Assembly (NCBI GenBank): GCA_047967505.1
Contig: CM106538.1
From: Dipteris shenzhenensis
Lineage: Eukaryota > Polypodiophyta > Polypodiopsida > Gleicheniales
Reading direction: 5' to 3' (one strand)
DNA length: 64,000 nucleotides
The notes under the pieces are model-generated. The model was given only the letters and a program-made list of their open reading frames with translations, did not search any database and was not told where the DNA came from. Numbering within the stretch: position 1 is the stretch's first letter; the number at the start of each line of letters is the position of its first letter. The translations under genes and the position numbers were made by a program. This document shows positions 23,251 through 35,180 of the stretch, piece by piece.

Positions 23251-24960
23251 AAAATTGCAGCAAGGCAATTATGCATCCTCTAATAGATAGGGTGATGATA
23301 GAAATGAGCATTTGTTTATGGTGCAGCACATGACCAATTTTGTGACAAGTGCAGAAGAAAGCAATGCTGTGTGGTATGTCGACCCAAGTGCGTCAAACCA
23401 CATGACAAGTCATGCAGAATGGATGCAGGATGCAAGGAAAATGGAAAGACTAGGATTTGTGGAGACTAGTGATGATACTGCACATCCTATTGTGTAGATT
23501 GGTAAATTCCTTTGTCTATGCAGGATGGGAAAAAGAGAAACCTGTCTGATGTATTCCATGTCCCGAATATCACCAAGAACCTGGTTTCTAAATGGTTGAG
23601 CAAGGCTTGTAGGTCAAATTTAATCCTCATGGATGCTTTGTTGAGGATATGAAAAATAAAGGTCGCTTGATAGCAAAAGGGAAGAAGAAGGGCAAGATGT
23701 TTATGTTGGATGCGGACATGGCTGAATTGAGTGCAACAATGTTTGCACATGGGATTGGTGTAGTTGCAGATATTGATATCTAGCATAAACACATTGGTCA
23801 TGTTAATGTACAGCGACTTAAATTAATACTGGCCCAAAATATTATTGTAGGATTGCCTAAGGTTGTAGAAATGCATAAGGTATGTGAAGCCTATCAATTT
23901 GGAAAACAGGAAAGGAAACCATTTCCTAGACATGTTCAAGAGAGTAAGAGGCCATTGGAATTAATCCACTCTGATGTGTGGACTAGTAAGGCTACATCTA
24001 TTGGAGGCTGTCATTATTTTGTCACTTTTATTGATGACTATAGCAGAAAAGTTTGGGTGTATTTTATGAAAAAGAAAAGTAAGTGTTTGGGCATTTCAAA
24101 GCTTTTAAAGCTATGGTTGAGAAAGAAACAGGCCTGCAAATAAAATGCCTAAGGTTAGATGGAGGGGGAGAGTACCTTTCAAATGAATTTGCAAGGTTCC
24201 TACAAGAGCATGGCATAAAGCATCAATATTCATGGAGTCATACCCCATAGCAAAATGAACTTGCAGAAAGGAAAAACAGGCATATTGGAGAGGTATCTCA
24301 TGCCATGCTCAACAAAAAAGACCTGCCATATTATTATTGGGATGAAGCAATTGCTATAGCAATCTACATAATGAACAGGACTCCCATTGCAGCAATACAT
24401 GGCATGACGCTATAGGAGAGGTATACTAGTAGGAAACCAGATATTTCTCATTTGAAAGTTTTTGGTTGCATTCTCAGGGGGGTCACTCATCATATGTAAC
24501 CTTATCATGTGAGTTCAACAAAAGGATGTTTTTTATTCCTAAAATTTACAGAAATAAATATACATAAGGGACTATTTAAAATAGTTTTGGAAAAAATTTA
24601 CAGATTTGTATAGAAAAGGGGTACATTTTATTAATGAAAAAATTTACAGATAAGGGATTTTAAATATAGGCCTTGAATGCACGTGATATAGAGGGTTTAT
24701 ACATAGTGACCCCCCTGAGGTTGCATTGCCTATGTTCATGTGTTAGATGAGCTAAGATCCAAGTTGGATCCAAAAGTTGAGAAGTGCATATTTATTGGTT
24801 ATTCTCTGCAGTAGAAAGGGTATAGATGCCATAACCCTTCTACTCGTAAGTTTACAATAAGCAATGATGTTTTTTATGAGATGAGCAGCTGGTATAAACC
24901 AATAAATGTGATTGATGATGTAGATGCACAAAATGGTAATGCTACATAGAATTCACAGCA
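23251..24960 (+). pseudogene. Copia B copy 1 protease and integrase, broken by MITE copy 3
   Basis: The protease box reads WYVDPSASNHMT where DSGASNH is expected. Integrase segments are EAYQFGKQ (degenerate zinc site), LELIHSDVWT, VTFIDDYSRKVWVYF and ERKNRHIGEVSHAML. The first two Asp are retained. Several stops and frameshifts occur (for example near 23,497, 23,652 and 24,141). The MITE lies within FGCIAYVHV. Confidence 0.9.
24473..24719 (-). mobile_element. MITE copy 3, 247 bp, in Copia B integrase
   Basis: Inverted relative to the other copies, with ends CTCAGGGGGGTCACT and AGTGACCCCCCTGAG. Flanks are GTTGCATT at 24,465-24,472 and 24,720-24,727, a perfect 8-bp duplication. The empty site is seen in Copia B copy 2 near 62,987 (GGTTGCATTGCCTATG). 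Confidence 0.96.
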
Positions 24961-25192
24961 ACAATCACAAAATATTAGTGGACTTGTAGTGTCCTCTAGC
25001 AGTGGTTCACATACTTGACCATGGATAGGTAGATTGAGACCAGGAGGATCTGCTCAAAGAAATGCAGATAGTGGTATGCAAGTATCACAAAAAGGAAAAG
25101 AGAAAGTAGATCAGCCCATGTTTGATGTGAATGCAGGTCACTCTTATGTGGATGGTGAATCTAGTGGCTCAAAATAGAACCTTGATGATGAG

Positions 25193-27090
25193 TTGGGTAT
25201 TCCTTCTATTGTTACACGTGGAGTAAGGAAGACAAGGGATTTTTTGAGAGCACCTAGTAGTGAGCCTATTTTTCACAGGTCTATCAAAGCTAGGTATCCT
25301 GTGGATAGGCTGAAATATGATGGATTTACAGCCATTCACTATGCTTATATGGTCAAAGTGATACATGAGCCAGAACCCAATTCTTTTGAGCAAGCCATGG
25401 GAGAAGAAAAATGGGAGAAAGCCATGGATGAAAAAATGGATGCCTTGCAAGAAAATGCTGCATGGGAATTGGTGCCTTTGCCTAAAGACAAGAATGCAAT
25501 TGGCTGTAAGTGGGCTTATAAGGTGAAGCACAATGCAGATGGTTTCGTGAACAGATACAAGGCAAGATTAGTTGTCAAGGGGTATGCACAGACATATGGC
25601 ATTGATTATGAAGAAACATTTAGTCCGGTTGCAAGGATGGCAACCGTAGGAGTAGTCATTGCTATGGCTACATCAAAGGGATGGTCTTTACATCAGATGG
25701 ATGTAAAGAATGCCTTCTTGCATGGTGATTTGCAAGAAGCGGTCTATATGGAGTAGCCACCAAGTTATGTGCATGCTGTTCATCCTGAGTTTGTTTGCAG
25801 GTTGAAGAAAGCCTTGTATGGCTTGAAGCAACAAGCACCCAGAGCATGTTCTAACAAGGGAGGACAGTATCTTACCACTATTGGCTTTTAGATTTCCAAG
25901 GCAGATTTCTCACTTTATGTGAGAAAAACAAAGAAAGGCATTATGTTGCTTGTCATTTATGTTGATGATTTGATCATCACAGGTGATAGTGATGAAGATA
26001 TCCTTCATGTGAAAATGCTATCAAAGTAGAAGTTTGAGATGAAGGATTTGGGAGAGTTGCGTTACTTCTTGGGCATTGAGGTGATTAGATCCACAAGTGC
26101 GATATGGCTCTTGCAGAGGCAGTATGGATTGGACATGTTGTCCAAATATGGGATGATAGGCTATAAGCCTATTTCAGTTCCTTTAGAGTAGAATGTGAAG
26201 TTGAGCACAGATGCAGGTGAGCTTCTGGAAGACCCTACTATGTACAAATGCATAGTAGGAAGCTTGACTTATATGACTATTACTAGGCCAGATTTGAGCT
26301 ATGCTATTGGGTTGGCAAGTCAGTTTATGCAGGCTCCAAGGAAACCGCATTTGGATGCGGCTAGATGCATACTGAGGTATGAGCAGTCCACATTGCAGTA
26401 TGGACTATTTTATGAGACTAGGGTTCAGATATAGTTGCATGGATACACTGATGCTGATTGAGCTGGTAGTATTTTTGATAGACGATCTACCAATGGATAT
26501 GTGTTCTCTTTTGGGAGTGCTACAGTCACTGGATGTGGCTAGATGCATATTGAGGTATGTGATGTCCACATTGCAGTATGGACTATTTTATGAAACTGGG
26601 GTTCAGATACAGTTGCATGGATACACTGATGCTGATTGGGATGGTAGTATTTTAAATAGACGATCTACGAGTGGATATGCATTCTCTTTTGGGAGTGCTA
26701 CAGTCACTTGGAGCCATAAGAAACAGCCTACAGTTGCCTTGTCAAGCATAGAGGCTGAATACAGGGGTGCAACAATGGCTGCATGTGAGGTAGCTTGGTT
26801 GCGTAAGCTACTTTATGATATGCATCAGTCTATAGATGGGTAAGTTGTCATTTATTGTGACAACATGAGCAATATACACTTAGCAAATAACCCAATCTAT
26901 GATGCTAGAACAAAGCACATTGAGGTGCATTATCACTATGTGTGGGAGAAGGTTCTAGTAGGTTTTATTGATCTAGTTTATGTCACCACAGAGGATCAGG
27001 TAGCTGACATATTCACAAAGGCATTGGGCGCAGAGAAGCTGTGCAAGTTTAGAGACCTGCTTGGTCTGCAGGAATTGGGATTGAGCTCGA
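25193..27090 (+). pseudogene. Copia B copy 1 reverse transcriptase and RNase H
   Basis: The reverse transcriptase shows [71 protein letters not shown] and the active box IYVDDLIITG. RNase H shows GYTDADWDGS, STSGYAFSFGSATVTW, TVALSSIEAEYRGAT and ARTKHIEVHYHYV. Stops occur at about 25,756, 25,890, 26,028 and 26,189. Coding-like sequence resumes each time in the same order. Confidence 0.93.
26352..26707 (+). repeat. 178-bp tandem duplication within RNase H
   Basis: TGGATGYGGCTAGATGCATA..GAGGTATG recurs at 26,352 and 26,530. Each copy runs through GCAGTATGGACTATTTTATGA, GGATACACTGATGCTGATTG and TTTTGGGAGTGCTACAGTCACT. The duplication shifts the frame of the first copy. Confidence 0.92.
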
Positions 27091-27097
27091 GGGGGAG

Positions 27098-27454
27098 TGT
27101 TGAGATATCAAGCTCCACTCGTGATATGCCAGGGTGACCGTTGTGCATTTATGTCAACCACTTGTCAGCTACAGATGCGGTGGTACACCGCCCATGAATA
27201 ATAGCTAGATGACAACTATCTTTATGTACTCTAGTTAGTGGCTCAATTAGTATGCCACCTAGGTTAGCTGAGTTTGGCTTGAGACCCACATATAGGGTTC
27301 ACCTGTTCCTTTTGTACTTAGAGAGAGTTCTTTTGGCTTTCACAACTAAGAAGAGGAAAACAGTTTTCAACCTCCACCTTTGTGTGTATTCCCCCATTGT
27401 GTATGTGAGGAAGCTACAAGTGAGACTCCTTACTTCTCTCCCACTCTCTTCACA
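27098..27454 (+). mobile_element. Copia B copy 1 3' LTR, 357 bp
   Basis: Starts TGTTGAGATATCAAGC and ends CTCTCTTCACA. It follows the polypurine tract GAGGGGGAG at 27,089-27,097. It matches the 5' LTR of copy 2 (59,981-60,332) along its length with scattered substitutions. Confidence 0.93.
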
Positions 27455-27635
27455 TCAAATTCTATAGAGATTTGTCTTTTCCCCCACTCTTATATCTCTA
27501 TGTATTTTTGCATGCATGTGCTTATGTTCTCAGTGTATTCCATAGCATCTACTATTTACGACATTATAGATACTTACTAATGAATTGATTAAAATCTAAT
27601 ACCTTTGTTTTCAAAAAATTATTGGTAGATGTTCA

Positions 27636-27656
27636 TGCACACACACACACACACAT
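27636..27656. repeat. (CA)n microsatellite
   Basis: A pure AC dinucleotide run of about 20 bp in AT-rich intergenic DNA. Confidence 0.9.
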
Positions 27657-27715
27657 ATTTACATACTAAGAATACATCAATATAATTAATGGCATTTAAT
27701 TTGTCTTCAATGTAG

Positions 27716-27958
27716 GTGGTCTTTCATCTGAATCATTCGGATCCAAGATGGTGGTACGTGGTCCAAGTTGCTCCTTGAAGCCAACATATTTTTGAAGTTA
27801 GGGATGTGCATATGGAGATCCCGCCAATAGATCCAACTAATGATGCCAGTGGATCTAGGGAAGAGGATGAAGATGACAATCTGGGCCAAGAAGAAGGTGA
27901 CAATCATGAAACTGTAATGGAGGAAGATAGAGATCACGACATTGGGGAAGAAGACTGA
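27716..27958 (+). pseudogene. CACTA transposase C-terminal exon relic
   Basis: After an acceptor-like TTGTCTTCAATGTAG the frame reads VFHLNHSDPRWWYVVQVAP, which resembles the end of the DUF4216 / TNP2 C-terminal region, followed by an acidic tail (SREEDEDDNLGQEEGDNHE). A TGA interrupts after VAP. Compare the tail of the TNP2 gene at 13,250-12,903 (NNRWWHVIPIMPRS). No termini were found, so this is an isolated relic. Confidence 0.55.
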
Positions 27959-28119
27959 GAATTACATGGTGAACTAGAGGATCAAGTCTTAGGTAGACAT
28001 TAAATACATGATGATGATATAGGTAATCAATTGTATGTAAAGCTAGAGATAGAGTTGTTTGGCATGCAAGACTTGGCTCAAGATGAAGCCATTGATGTAA
28101 ATGCTATTGATTGATTGTT

Positions 28120-28560
28120 TTGACATCGACGAGGATTCCTATATATGGCCCTTTCATTTTTATAGTGACATTTTGTACATTTGTATGTTAAGTTTACCAT
28201 CAATATGAGTGTTTTGATCCAATTTCAATGTAGATACTCTTATATTTTTAATCTTTTAAATGACCAAAATTGTGGTTAAAATTTATTTTGGGTGCCCTAG
28301 GAAAGGACGTTCTGGCAAAATGTCGGTATGGAAATTTTAACCTAGATCTGGTATCAACGACGATGACAAAGTCGGTGTAGGTGTTTGTATTCTAGTCAAT
28401 ATAGTAATTGATATATATGGATGCCTATACCAACTAACATATCAACACGTGCACTAACCTTGTCACAATCCTTTATACTAACAGCTCCCCCCACCCACAA
28501 GCTCTATCCACAATTTTCATGCCCACGCTTGTGAGACATCAATAGAAAGCATCGGTAAGC
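28120..28560. other. Intergenic, no feature seen
   Basis: AT-rich sequence without a supported gene or repeat. Confidence 0.5.
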
Positions 28561-28702
28561 TCCCTACTTGTTGTGGTGTCTTATTTTTCATACCTCTTCT
28601 TTTTTTGCATGCCATACCTCTTCTCTTTCATCATTCCATTCCTCTTATTTTTTTGCATTTCCTTTTCTTCCTTCCCATATCCATCCTCTTCTCTTATCTT
28701 TT
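28561..28702. repeat. Pyrimidine-rich repeat, left part
   Basis: Degenerate units of CATATCCATCCTCTTCTCTTATCTTTTTGCATTCC. The same repeat continues at 31,080-31,560, so Copia C inserted into this tract. Confidence 0.75.
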
Positions 28703-29299
28703 TGACACCACTCTAAGCTCTCAACACACATGCAATATCATGACCTTACAACTTTAATTATGAACTCACATAAAATAGTGTTGCAATGTCTTTATTAAAC
28801 TCTCTGAGAGACAAAAATGGATCAAATAATGAAATCATACAATTATGACATAGTATACCTACAAAATTCTTCTATTCCAAGAGATCAGACAAGAACCGAG
28901 AACTCAAGCTCATCCCTACTGGGTTTATTTCCTTTATAGCTCTATAGACTCAACTAAGGGCCCTAACACATCTACTCAGAGACATGAAGCCTAAAGACAT
29001 CGAGAGCCTCAAAGGTTCAGACAAAGAGATGTAGAAATGAGTTGCTAATAGGCTTTGTAGATCACTACATGCATCTGGAAGCATCACCACCACCACTGTG
29101 ATTCACTTCTGCCATTTGTTCACCATGCATGTGAAGCCTCCATTGCCATCCAATCATCTCTCTACTCAAGCTTGAATGAGTCATCATGGACTACCCACGT
29201 CAGAATTGTGAATCACAACATGATCTCTATACCCCTTCAAACCTTAGACCAGAATCTTACTCCCAATCAGGATGTGGTTTACAAGACAAAATTCCAACA
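28703..29299 (-). mobile_element. Copia C 3' LTR, ~597 bp
   Basis: Matches 30,511-31,075 from CTCAACACACAYGCAATATCA through AATTCCAACA. The outer end (near 28,703) is diverged and its exact start is uncertain. Confidence 0.8.
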
Positions 29300-29513
29300 A
29301 TCCCCCCACGGCCAAAATGGGAAGGCAAAAGTAAAAAATAGTGAAAAGGATATTGAGATAACAACATCTAAAAGCATCTAGAACGTGGTCAATCCCACAA
29401 ACTCACCCAACCATCTAAACAATTGTCACAACTAGGAAGTTCTAAAACATGTCTCAACCTCAAAAGGCCTATGGCCTAGTCTTCATAAAGACAATCATCT
29501 GTTACTATTCTAG

Positions 29514-30480
29514 CTACTTACAAGTCAATGGGATCTCATCAACGATGCATGATTTCTCTTTTGCTTTCCAATTTTCTTCATCTTTATTCTTTTTATAACA
29601 TTGATGCTCGAAATGTCCAGGCCTCCCATAGTAATTACAACTGCGTGTATCATCTAGCTTTGCTTTTTGTTTCTCCTTCATGGCATATGCATACTCACCA
29701 GTTGGCTTTAGTGCCTCTTCATGCTTCTCTTCACTCAATATAAGAGCTACACAATCGTCAAAATTTGCTTTATCATCTAGTCAGAGAATTTGAGTTGTTT
29801 CATTGTACATGGTGGGAAAGCTCTTCAATAGAATCGCCTTTTGGTCATCATCTTCAAACTTGGAGCCGAGTTTGGGAAGTTGTTTTAGAAGGGCTTGCAT
29901 GAGATTAAAGAATGTTTCCAACTCTTCACTTTATCCCATGTGCAATTCAAATAACTCTTGTTTGAGTGTTGCTTTCGAATGTCTCATCTTTACCCTGAAC
30001 AGAGCCTCCACTATGGTCTAGTGTCTATAGTAGATTTTGAAATGCCCAAGCAATGGAAATATTATTCTCCAAGTTCTCTCCCACAAATCCCAATTGCTTT
30101 GTCATTATCTTTATTCTAAGTATGCTTTTTAGCTTTGTTGGTGGTTGGTTCCTTATGTGTACCAAAAACTATTCCCACAAACTCTTCTAGATGAGCCACA
30201 ATCTGGTTGACAACTACCAGGTTCCAAAGTTCCTTCATTGAATTTCACTATAGATGATTTGGATTTCACTTTCTTCAAAGAAAACATGAATGTAAGCTAT
30301 TATGGACTTTCTAGTTTAGCCAAGAGTGGACAACACGCCTCGACTAGCACATCAAAAGATCTCTTATGGCGCTTGCTCCTCATGCTTTTATACTTCCAAG
30401 AAATGAACCATCCATTGATGTAGATACTTGCCAGGATCGAAGGGGGCTTGATAGGTAGCTTAACCCTCAACAGTCCTCAC
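29514..30480 (-). pseudogene. Copia C gag relic
   Basis: The readable minus-strand frame at 29,738-29,514 has a zinc-knuckle-like CNYYGRPGHFEHQC with the second Cys changed to Tyr. Upstream, in shifting frames, lie LKQELFELHMG, LPKLGSKFEDDDQKAILLKS and a CVALILSEEKHEEALKPTGEY-like segment typical of the UBN2 capsid. Stops and frameshifts are frequent. No protease, integrase or reverse transcriptase sequence is present. Confidence 0.8.
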
Positions 30481-30510
30481 AAACTTCCTTGAACCCGCTC
30501 TAATACCAAT

Positions 30511-31075
30511 TGTTGGCTTTCTAGATTCTCAACACACACGCAATATCACAACCTTAAACATCAATTATGAACTCACATAAAATAGTGTTGCAATTTCTTT
30601 ATTAGACTCTTTGAGAGTTAAAAATGGATGGGATAATGAAACCATACAATTGTGACATAGTATACAGAACAAGATTCTTCCATTCCAAGAGATTAGACAA
30701 GATTCAAGAACTCAAGCTCATCTCTACTAGGCTTGTTGCCTTTACAAATGTATAGACCAGACTAAGGACCCTAATGCAACTACTCAGAGACACGAATCAT
30801 GGAGACACAGAGAGCCTCAAAGGCTCCGACAAAGAGATGTAGAAATGAGTCACCTCTAGGCCTATTGTAGATCACCACATGCATTTGGAAGCATTGCCAC
30901 TACCGTGATTCTACACATGAAGCCACCCTTGCCAGCCAATTGCCTCTCTACTCAAGCATCATGGACTAACCAATTCACAACTGCTAATCACAACATGATC
31001 TCTACAACCCTCCAAACCTTCAACCAAAATATTCCTTCCCATGAGGAAGTGCTCTAGAATACAAGAATTCCAACA
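30511..31075 (-). mobile_element. Copia C 5' LTR, 565 bp
   Basis: On the plus strand it runs from TGTTGGCTTTCTAG to AATTCCAACA, with perfect 6-bp terminal inverted TGTTGG / CCAACA. The primer site lies immediately outside at 30,496-30,510 on the minus strand. Confidence 0.88.
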
Positions 31076-31079
31076 AATT

Positions 31080-31560
31080 AATCTTCTCTATCCTCCATTT
31101 CCTCATCTCTTCTCTTGTCTTTCCCATATCCATGCTCTTTTCTTATTTTCTCTCTTTTTGCATTCCCTATTTCTTCTCTTCTTTGCTCTTTCCTTCTCTT
31201 TTCCACATCATCTTCACTTTCCCTCTTCTGTACATCCATCTCTCTTCAACTTTTGCATTCCATTGCTCTTCACTTTTTGGATTGCATCCACTTTTCTTCT
31301 ATTTTCCACATCCATCCTCTATTCTTATCTTCTCTACATTCATTCTCCTTTCTTATCTTTTATTTTGTACATTTTCTCTTGTCTTGTCTTCTCTTTCCCA
31401 CATCCATCCTCTTTTCTTATCTTCTCTTTTTTACATTCCCTCTTCTCTTTTCTCCATCCCTCTCTCTTTTGTACATTCCATCCAATATTCCATCTCTCTT
31501 TTCCTTGTCCTTTTTATACATCCCTGTTTTTTATACATCCCTCCTTTTTATACATGTTTA
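31080..31560. repeat. Pyrimidine-rich repeat, right part
   Basis: Degenerate CATCCATCCTCTTTTCTTATCTTCTCT units, the continuation of 28,561-28,702. The three overlapping Phe/Leu/Ser-rich frames are composition artefacts. Confidence 0.8.
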
Positions 31561-31589
31561 AAGTGCCGCTTAGCTCAAAAAATTGAGGA

Positions 31590-33215
31590 AGGAGTAAGAA
31601 GAAATTATACCCAGCTCCATGAACAATTGTGGCCATCCTTTTGCTCCACTACTTGACATGTTAAGTAATCTATTCCATCAACCAAGTCACCTTCCTGATG
31701 CATAATTGCATTGCTAGCATCTAACTTTTGAGATGACCTACCCATCATAACAAATAACAAAACTAAATGTGTGCATTGCAAATGATGCATAACATGGAAG
31801 TAATTGTAACACAAGTAGTTTATATTTGCTTTGACACAGTGCAGTGGATGGATGTCATTGAATTGACAAAGAAACTTTGCTTGGCTAAGATGTCCACAAC
31901 CACCAAGCTCTAATGTAAGTTAATTAAGAATAATTATTATTTGTCACATTTCTAGCAATCTAAGGAAAAACTACTATGCATAAAATCTACATAACTATTG
32001 ACATAGAAATGAATTCAATCTTCCCGTTTAAGAATAAATGTACTTATGCATGAAATTTACATGCATATTCTCTAGAAAAGATAACCAAATTTTCTCTTTT
32101 ATAAATATTTACACATATAATTTACAAAAGTATAAGAATTTAGTTCTTCTTATATAGATGAATTTACAATTATCCTTTTAATCATAAAATGGATATATTC
32201 ATAAATTCTAATCATAGAAATAAACTCACTTAAATTATTTCTTCATAATTAGAACAAAACAATTAGCCTTATACACAAATGATGTACAATCCTTATGAAA
32301 CTTTTCAAAGTATAAGGTCTTTTTGCATTGAAAGGTATTTGCAAACTTTGTGGCTATTGGCAATATGCACATATTATATAAACATGTATCGATACACAGT
32401 TTCTTGGCACTTACGTATTGTTCATGTTTAAAAATGAGAAGATGTGCATGTAGAACCACAAAAATGATGCAAAATCTTTATGAAACTTTGCAACTATAAG
32501 GACCTTACTCATTAAAAATTATTTGCAAAGTTTTAAGGCTATCAACAACATACATGCATACCAATTTTCAATCTTTTGTACTTACACCATATGCACATTT
32601 AGAAATGAGAAGATGTGCATTTTGCACCCTATAAATTATGTGAAATGATTATAAAACATTTTAATTATAAGTATTTAACTCATGGAAAGGTCACTAAAAA
32701 TTTTCTTTAACATCAAACACACAAACTTATGATATAAACCTACCAACATACATTTTGTTGTAAATACATTAGGGGTTGTTGCTTACTCCTCGTAATAAGC
32801 CATAAATATAAAATGTGCCTTACTCAAATTAATAGGCTACAATCAATTGCAAAAATCTTCTATGGAATTTTTTTTTTTACTAAGTACTTCAAAAAGAAGA
32901 CGATTGAGCACATATGCATGTCTTTGTATATATATAGGAAGTCATGCTATAACCATACTATACAAAAAAGAAACAAACATTAGGCCATTAGATTCAATCA
33001 AAATACAAAAGTATAAAGCCAAGGAAAAGTTTGTATTAAACCTGAAGATGGCCATCATGAATTTGTTATTAACCTCTTTTAAAGGGTCAAAGAGGGTTGA
33101 AATTTCCTCTCTACAAAATGATAAATGTTGAGGTTTCTTCCGAATGATAAAAGTGACATCAAAGAAGCCACCCATTTCCTCCAATATAGCAACCGCATTT
33201 GTAGAACTGATGTGT
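31590..33215 (-). pseudogene. Ulp1/C48-like cassette a (distal)
   Basis: Minus-strand order: an exon with SSTNAVAILEEMGGFFDV, REEISTLFDPLKEV and MMAIFRF (33,210-33,010); a degraded hydrophobic exon (about 32,950-32,860); SLVVVDILAKQSFFVNSM (about 31,915-31,850); then CQVVEQKDGHNCSWSWVYNFF (31,670-31,605). The Q..DGHNC block fits the Gln and Cys catalytic region of Ulp1 proteases, but the Gly after Cys is changed to Ser. Long AT-rich introns or decay separate the parts. Confidence 0.5.
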
Positions 33216-33235
33216 GTGATAGCCAATGTCATCTT

Positions 33236-33720
33236 TTAATGCTCAAAAATGATAGAAATAAATGATTTAATGATAGATTCCATAAATGCATCTAGATGCA
33301 AGTCTATATATGTTGATATTGTGGTTTTAGTGATGCTCAACTCAAAAATTTGAGCAAGGAGTAAGAAGCAATTGTACTCGACTCTGACCCACAATTGTGG
33401 CCATCCTTTTGCTCCACTACCTAACATGCTAGATACCATATTTGATCTACAAAGTCACCTTCCTACTACATGATTGCGTTGATAGCAACTACCAACTTTT
33501 GGGCCGACCTACCCATCATAATAGATAACATAACTGAATGTGTGCATTGCATATGATGCATAACATGGAAGTATCTGTAATACAAGTAGTATATACTTAC
33601 TTTGACATAGTGTCATGGATGGATGTCATTGAATTGACAAAGAAACATTGCTTCGCTAAGATGTCCATAACCACCAAACTCCAATGTGAGCTATATTATC
33701 AATTAAGAATAATTATTTGA
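33236..33720 (-). pseudogene. Ulp1/C48-like cassette b
   Basis: An FVNSM-type exon lies at about 33,680-33,618 and a DGHNCG-type block at about 33,432-33,388. It is followed by LLLAQIFELSITKTTISTYIDLHLDAFMES. The Cys block is out of frame with the following helix-rich segment, so at least one frameshift is present. The first exons expected upstream are not clear. Confidence 0.5.
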
Positions 33721-34156
33721 AACATTTCTAGCAATACAAGAGAAAAATATTATGCATAAAAATCTCCATAAATATTGACATAGAAATGCATTCAATCTTC
33801 CCTTTAAGAATAAACATACTTATGTATAAAATTTACATGCATACTGTTTGAAAAATACATACAACCACAAAAATGATGTAAAATTTGTATGAAACTTTGC
33901 AACTATAAGTTACTTACTCATTGTATGGTATTTGAAAGTTTCATGGCCATCAACAACATACATGCATACCGATTTGCAATCTTTTTGTACTTACACATTA
34001 TGCATGTTTAAAAATGAAAAAATGTGCATTTTGCACCCCAAAAACTATGTACAATGCTTGTAAAACTTTCTAATTATAAGGATTTTACTCATTGAAAGGT
34101 CTTTTTGTTTTTCTGAACATTAGACACTAAATTTCCATCACTTGACTATTATGTCA

Positions 34157-34740
34157 TTAGAGAGAGCATATGTCCTCAAAAGTGCCTACTATGGCATTGG
34201 CTTCATGAAAACAAGCAGACTTTAAACCTGCAAGCCATGCGTAACCAAGGCTGGCATCACAAATCTCCTCACACACTCTCCTCACAACCTGTTTCGAATC
34301 TTCCACTGACTTGTAAGCATTCAACAACTCTTCTTTTCTCTCTTGGCTTTCCTCATCTTCACCATTTTTTTCAATACAGCTTCTAGCCACCGCCATATCT
34401 TGTACGAAAATTTAACTCGTTAGCATAAGAAGTACGTGATTAAAAGAAGCGAAAAAGAAAGCTAGGGATATTCACCTCTTCTGCTGACTTCAAATCAAGC
34501 AGCCATGTGTGTAACATATCCTCCTCGAATGATTTTCCCTTCATTGGTCCATACAAAAGGGATCTAAGACAGAATTTGAGTTCAGTAAATGAAGTCACAT
34601 AGTAACTAGTCATTGTCTTAGAGGGAAAGTGGGAGAAGGAGAGAGAGGGAGCGATAGCGAGGGATGCACAGTGAGCTGCCCCTCCTTCAAGAGTCATAGA
34701 AAGTGAGGGAAGACGTAAAGTGAAAGACGAATACAAGTTA
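34157..34740 (-). CDS. Unrecognised small gene or gene fragment, probably two exons
   Basis: Two coding-like minus-strand frames are adjacent. The upstream frame (34,736-34,440) includes SFTELKFCLRSLLYGPMKGK and HTWLLDLKSAEE, ending at a GTGAAT donor-like site. The downstream frame (34,396-34,157) reads MAVARSCIEKNGEDEESQE, VRRVCEEICDASLGYAWLAG and CFHEANAIVGTFEDICSL. The second is rich in Cys and Glu and looks like real protein, but I do not recognise the family. The two frames are not clearly in phase across the simplest intron, so structure is uncertain. It lies inside the Ulp1-like locus, on the same strand. Confidence 0.4.
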
Positions 34741-35180
34741 ATGAGAAGGAATAGGATGTAAGAAATAAGAGAGTGTTTGTGGAAGGACTAGGATGGAAGA
34801 ATACAAGTGCACTAAGGCACGATGTGTTCACTATGATAAGGATAAGGGTTGGAATAAAGTGAGTGAAGCATTGGGAATGCTCTACTTTAAGTGAGTGGAG
34901 ACTGTCCAGCTGAATAAAATTTTGTAGAGCATTGGGAATGCTATACTTTAAGTGAGTGGAGCATTGGGAATTGATACTTTGGAGTGAAATATATTACAAA
35001 TATTACATCATCACATATTCATATCAAAATTCTCATGACACAAGGTTATATTTCCAAATAATGACATCATCACACATTCATATCATAAAATTGTGTGCAT
35101 GAAATAAATATATAAATATCATGACTAAATGCCACTTAAGTAATAAGTCACAAATTGGTGTATAATCAACAAAAACAGCA
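34741..35180. other. Intergenic with a short duplicated word
   Basis: CTTTAAGTGAGTGGAGCATTGGGAAT recurs at about 34,885-34,975. Otherwise no gene or RNA is seen. Confidence 0.5.

Larger units (their letters stand above)
21903..27454 (+). mobile_element. Copia B copy 1, 5'-truncated and decayed
   Basis: It is homologous to 60,667-64,000 (copy 2) from the leader onward but lacks the 5' LTR and primer site. The order is gag, protease, integrase, reverse transcriptase, RNase H and 3' LTR. Many in-frame stops, two MITE insertions and a 178-bp tandem duplication mark it as dead. Confidence 0.92.
28703..31075 (-). mobile_element. Copia C: gag-only LTR retrotransposon
   Basis: The LTRs at about 28,703-29,299 and 30,511-31,075 are direct repeats, similar along their length. 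Read on the minus strand the LTR begins TGTTGGAATT and ends AAGCCAACA. The primer site TTGGTATTAGAGC on the minus strand abuts the right (5') LTR. The polypurine tract GTGGGGGGAT abuts the left (3') LTR. Only about 1.2 kb lies between the LTRs, and it encodes gag but no pol, so the element is non-autonomous. Confidence 0.88.

Noticed and set aside
31041-31656. Three overlapping 148-181-codon Phe/Leu/Ser-rich frames
   Set aside because: They come from the pyrimidine-rich repeat into which Copia C inserted. They are hydrophobic by composition only.
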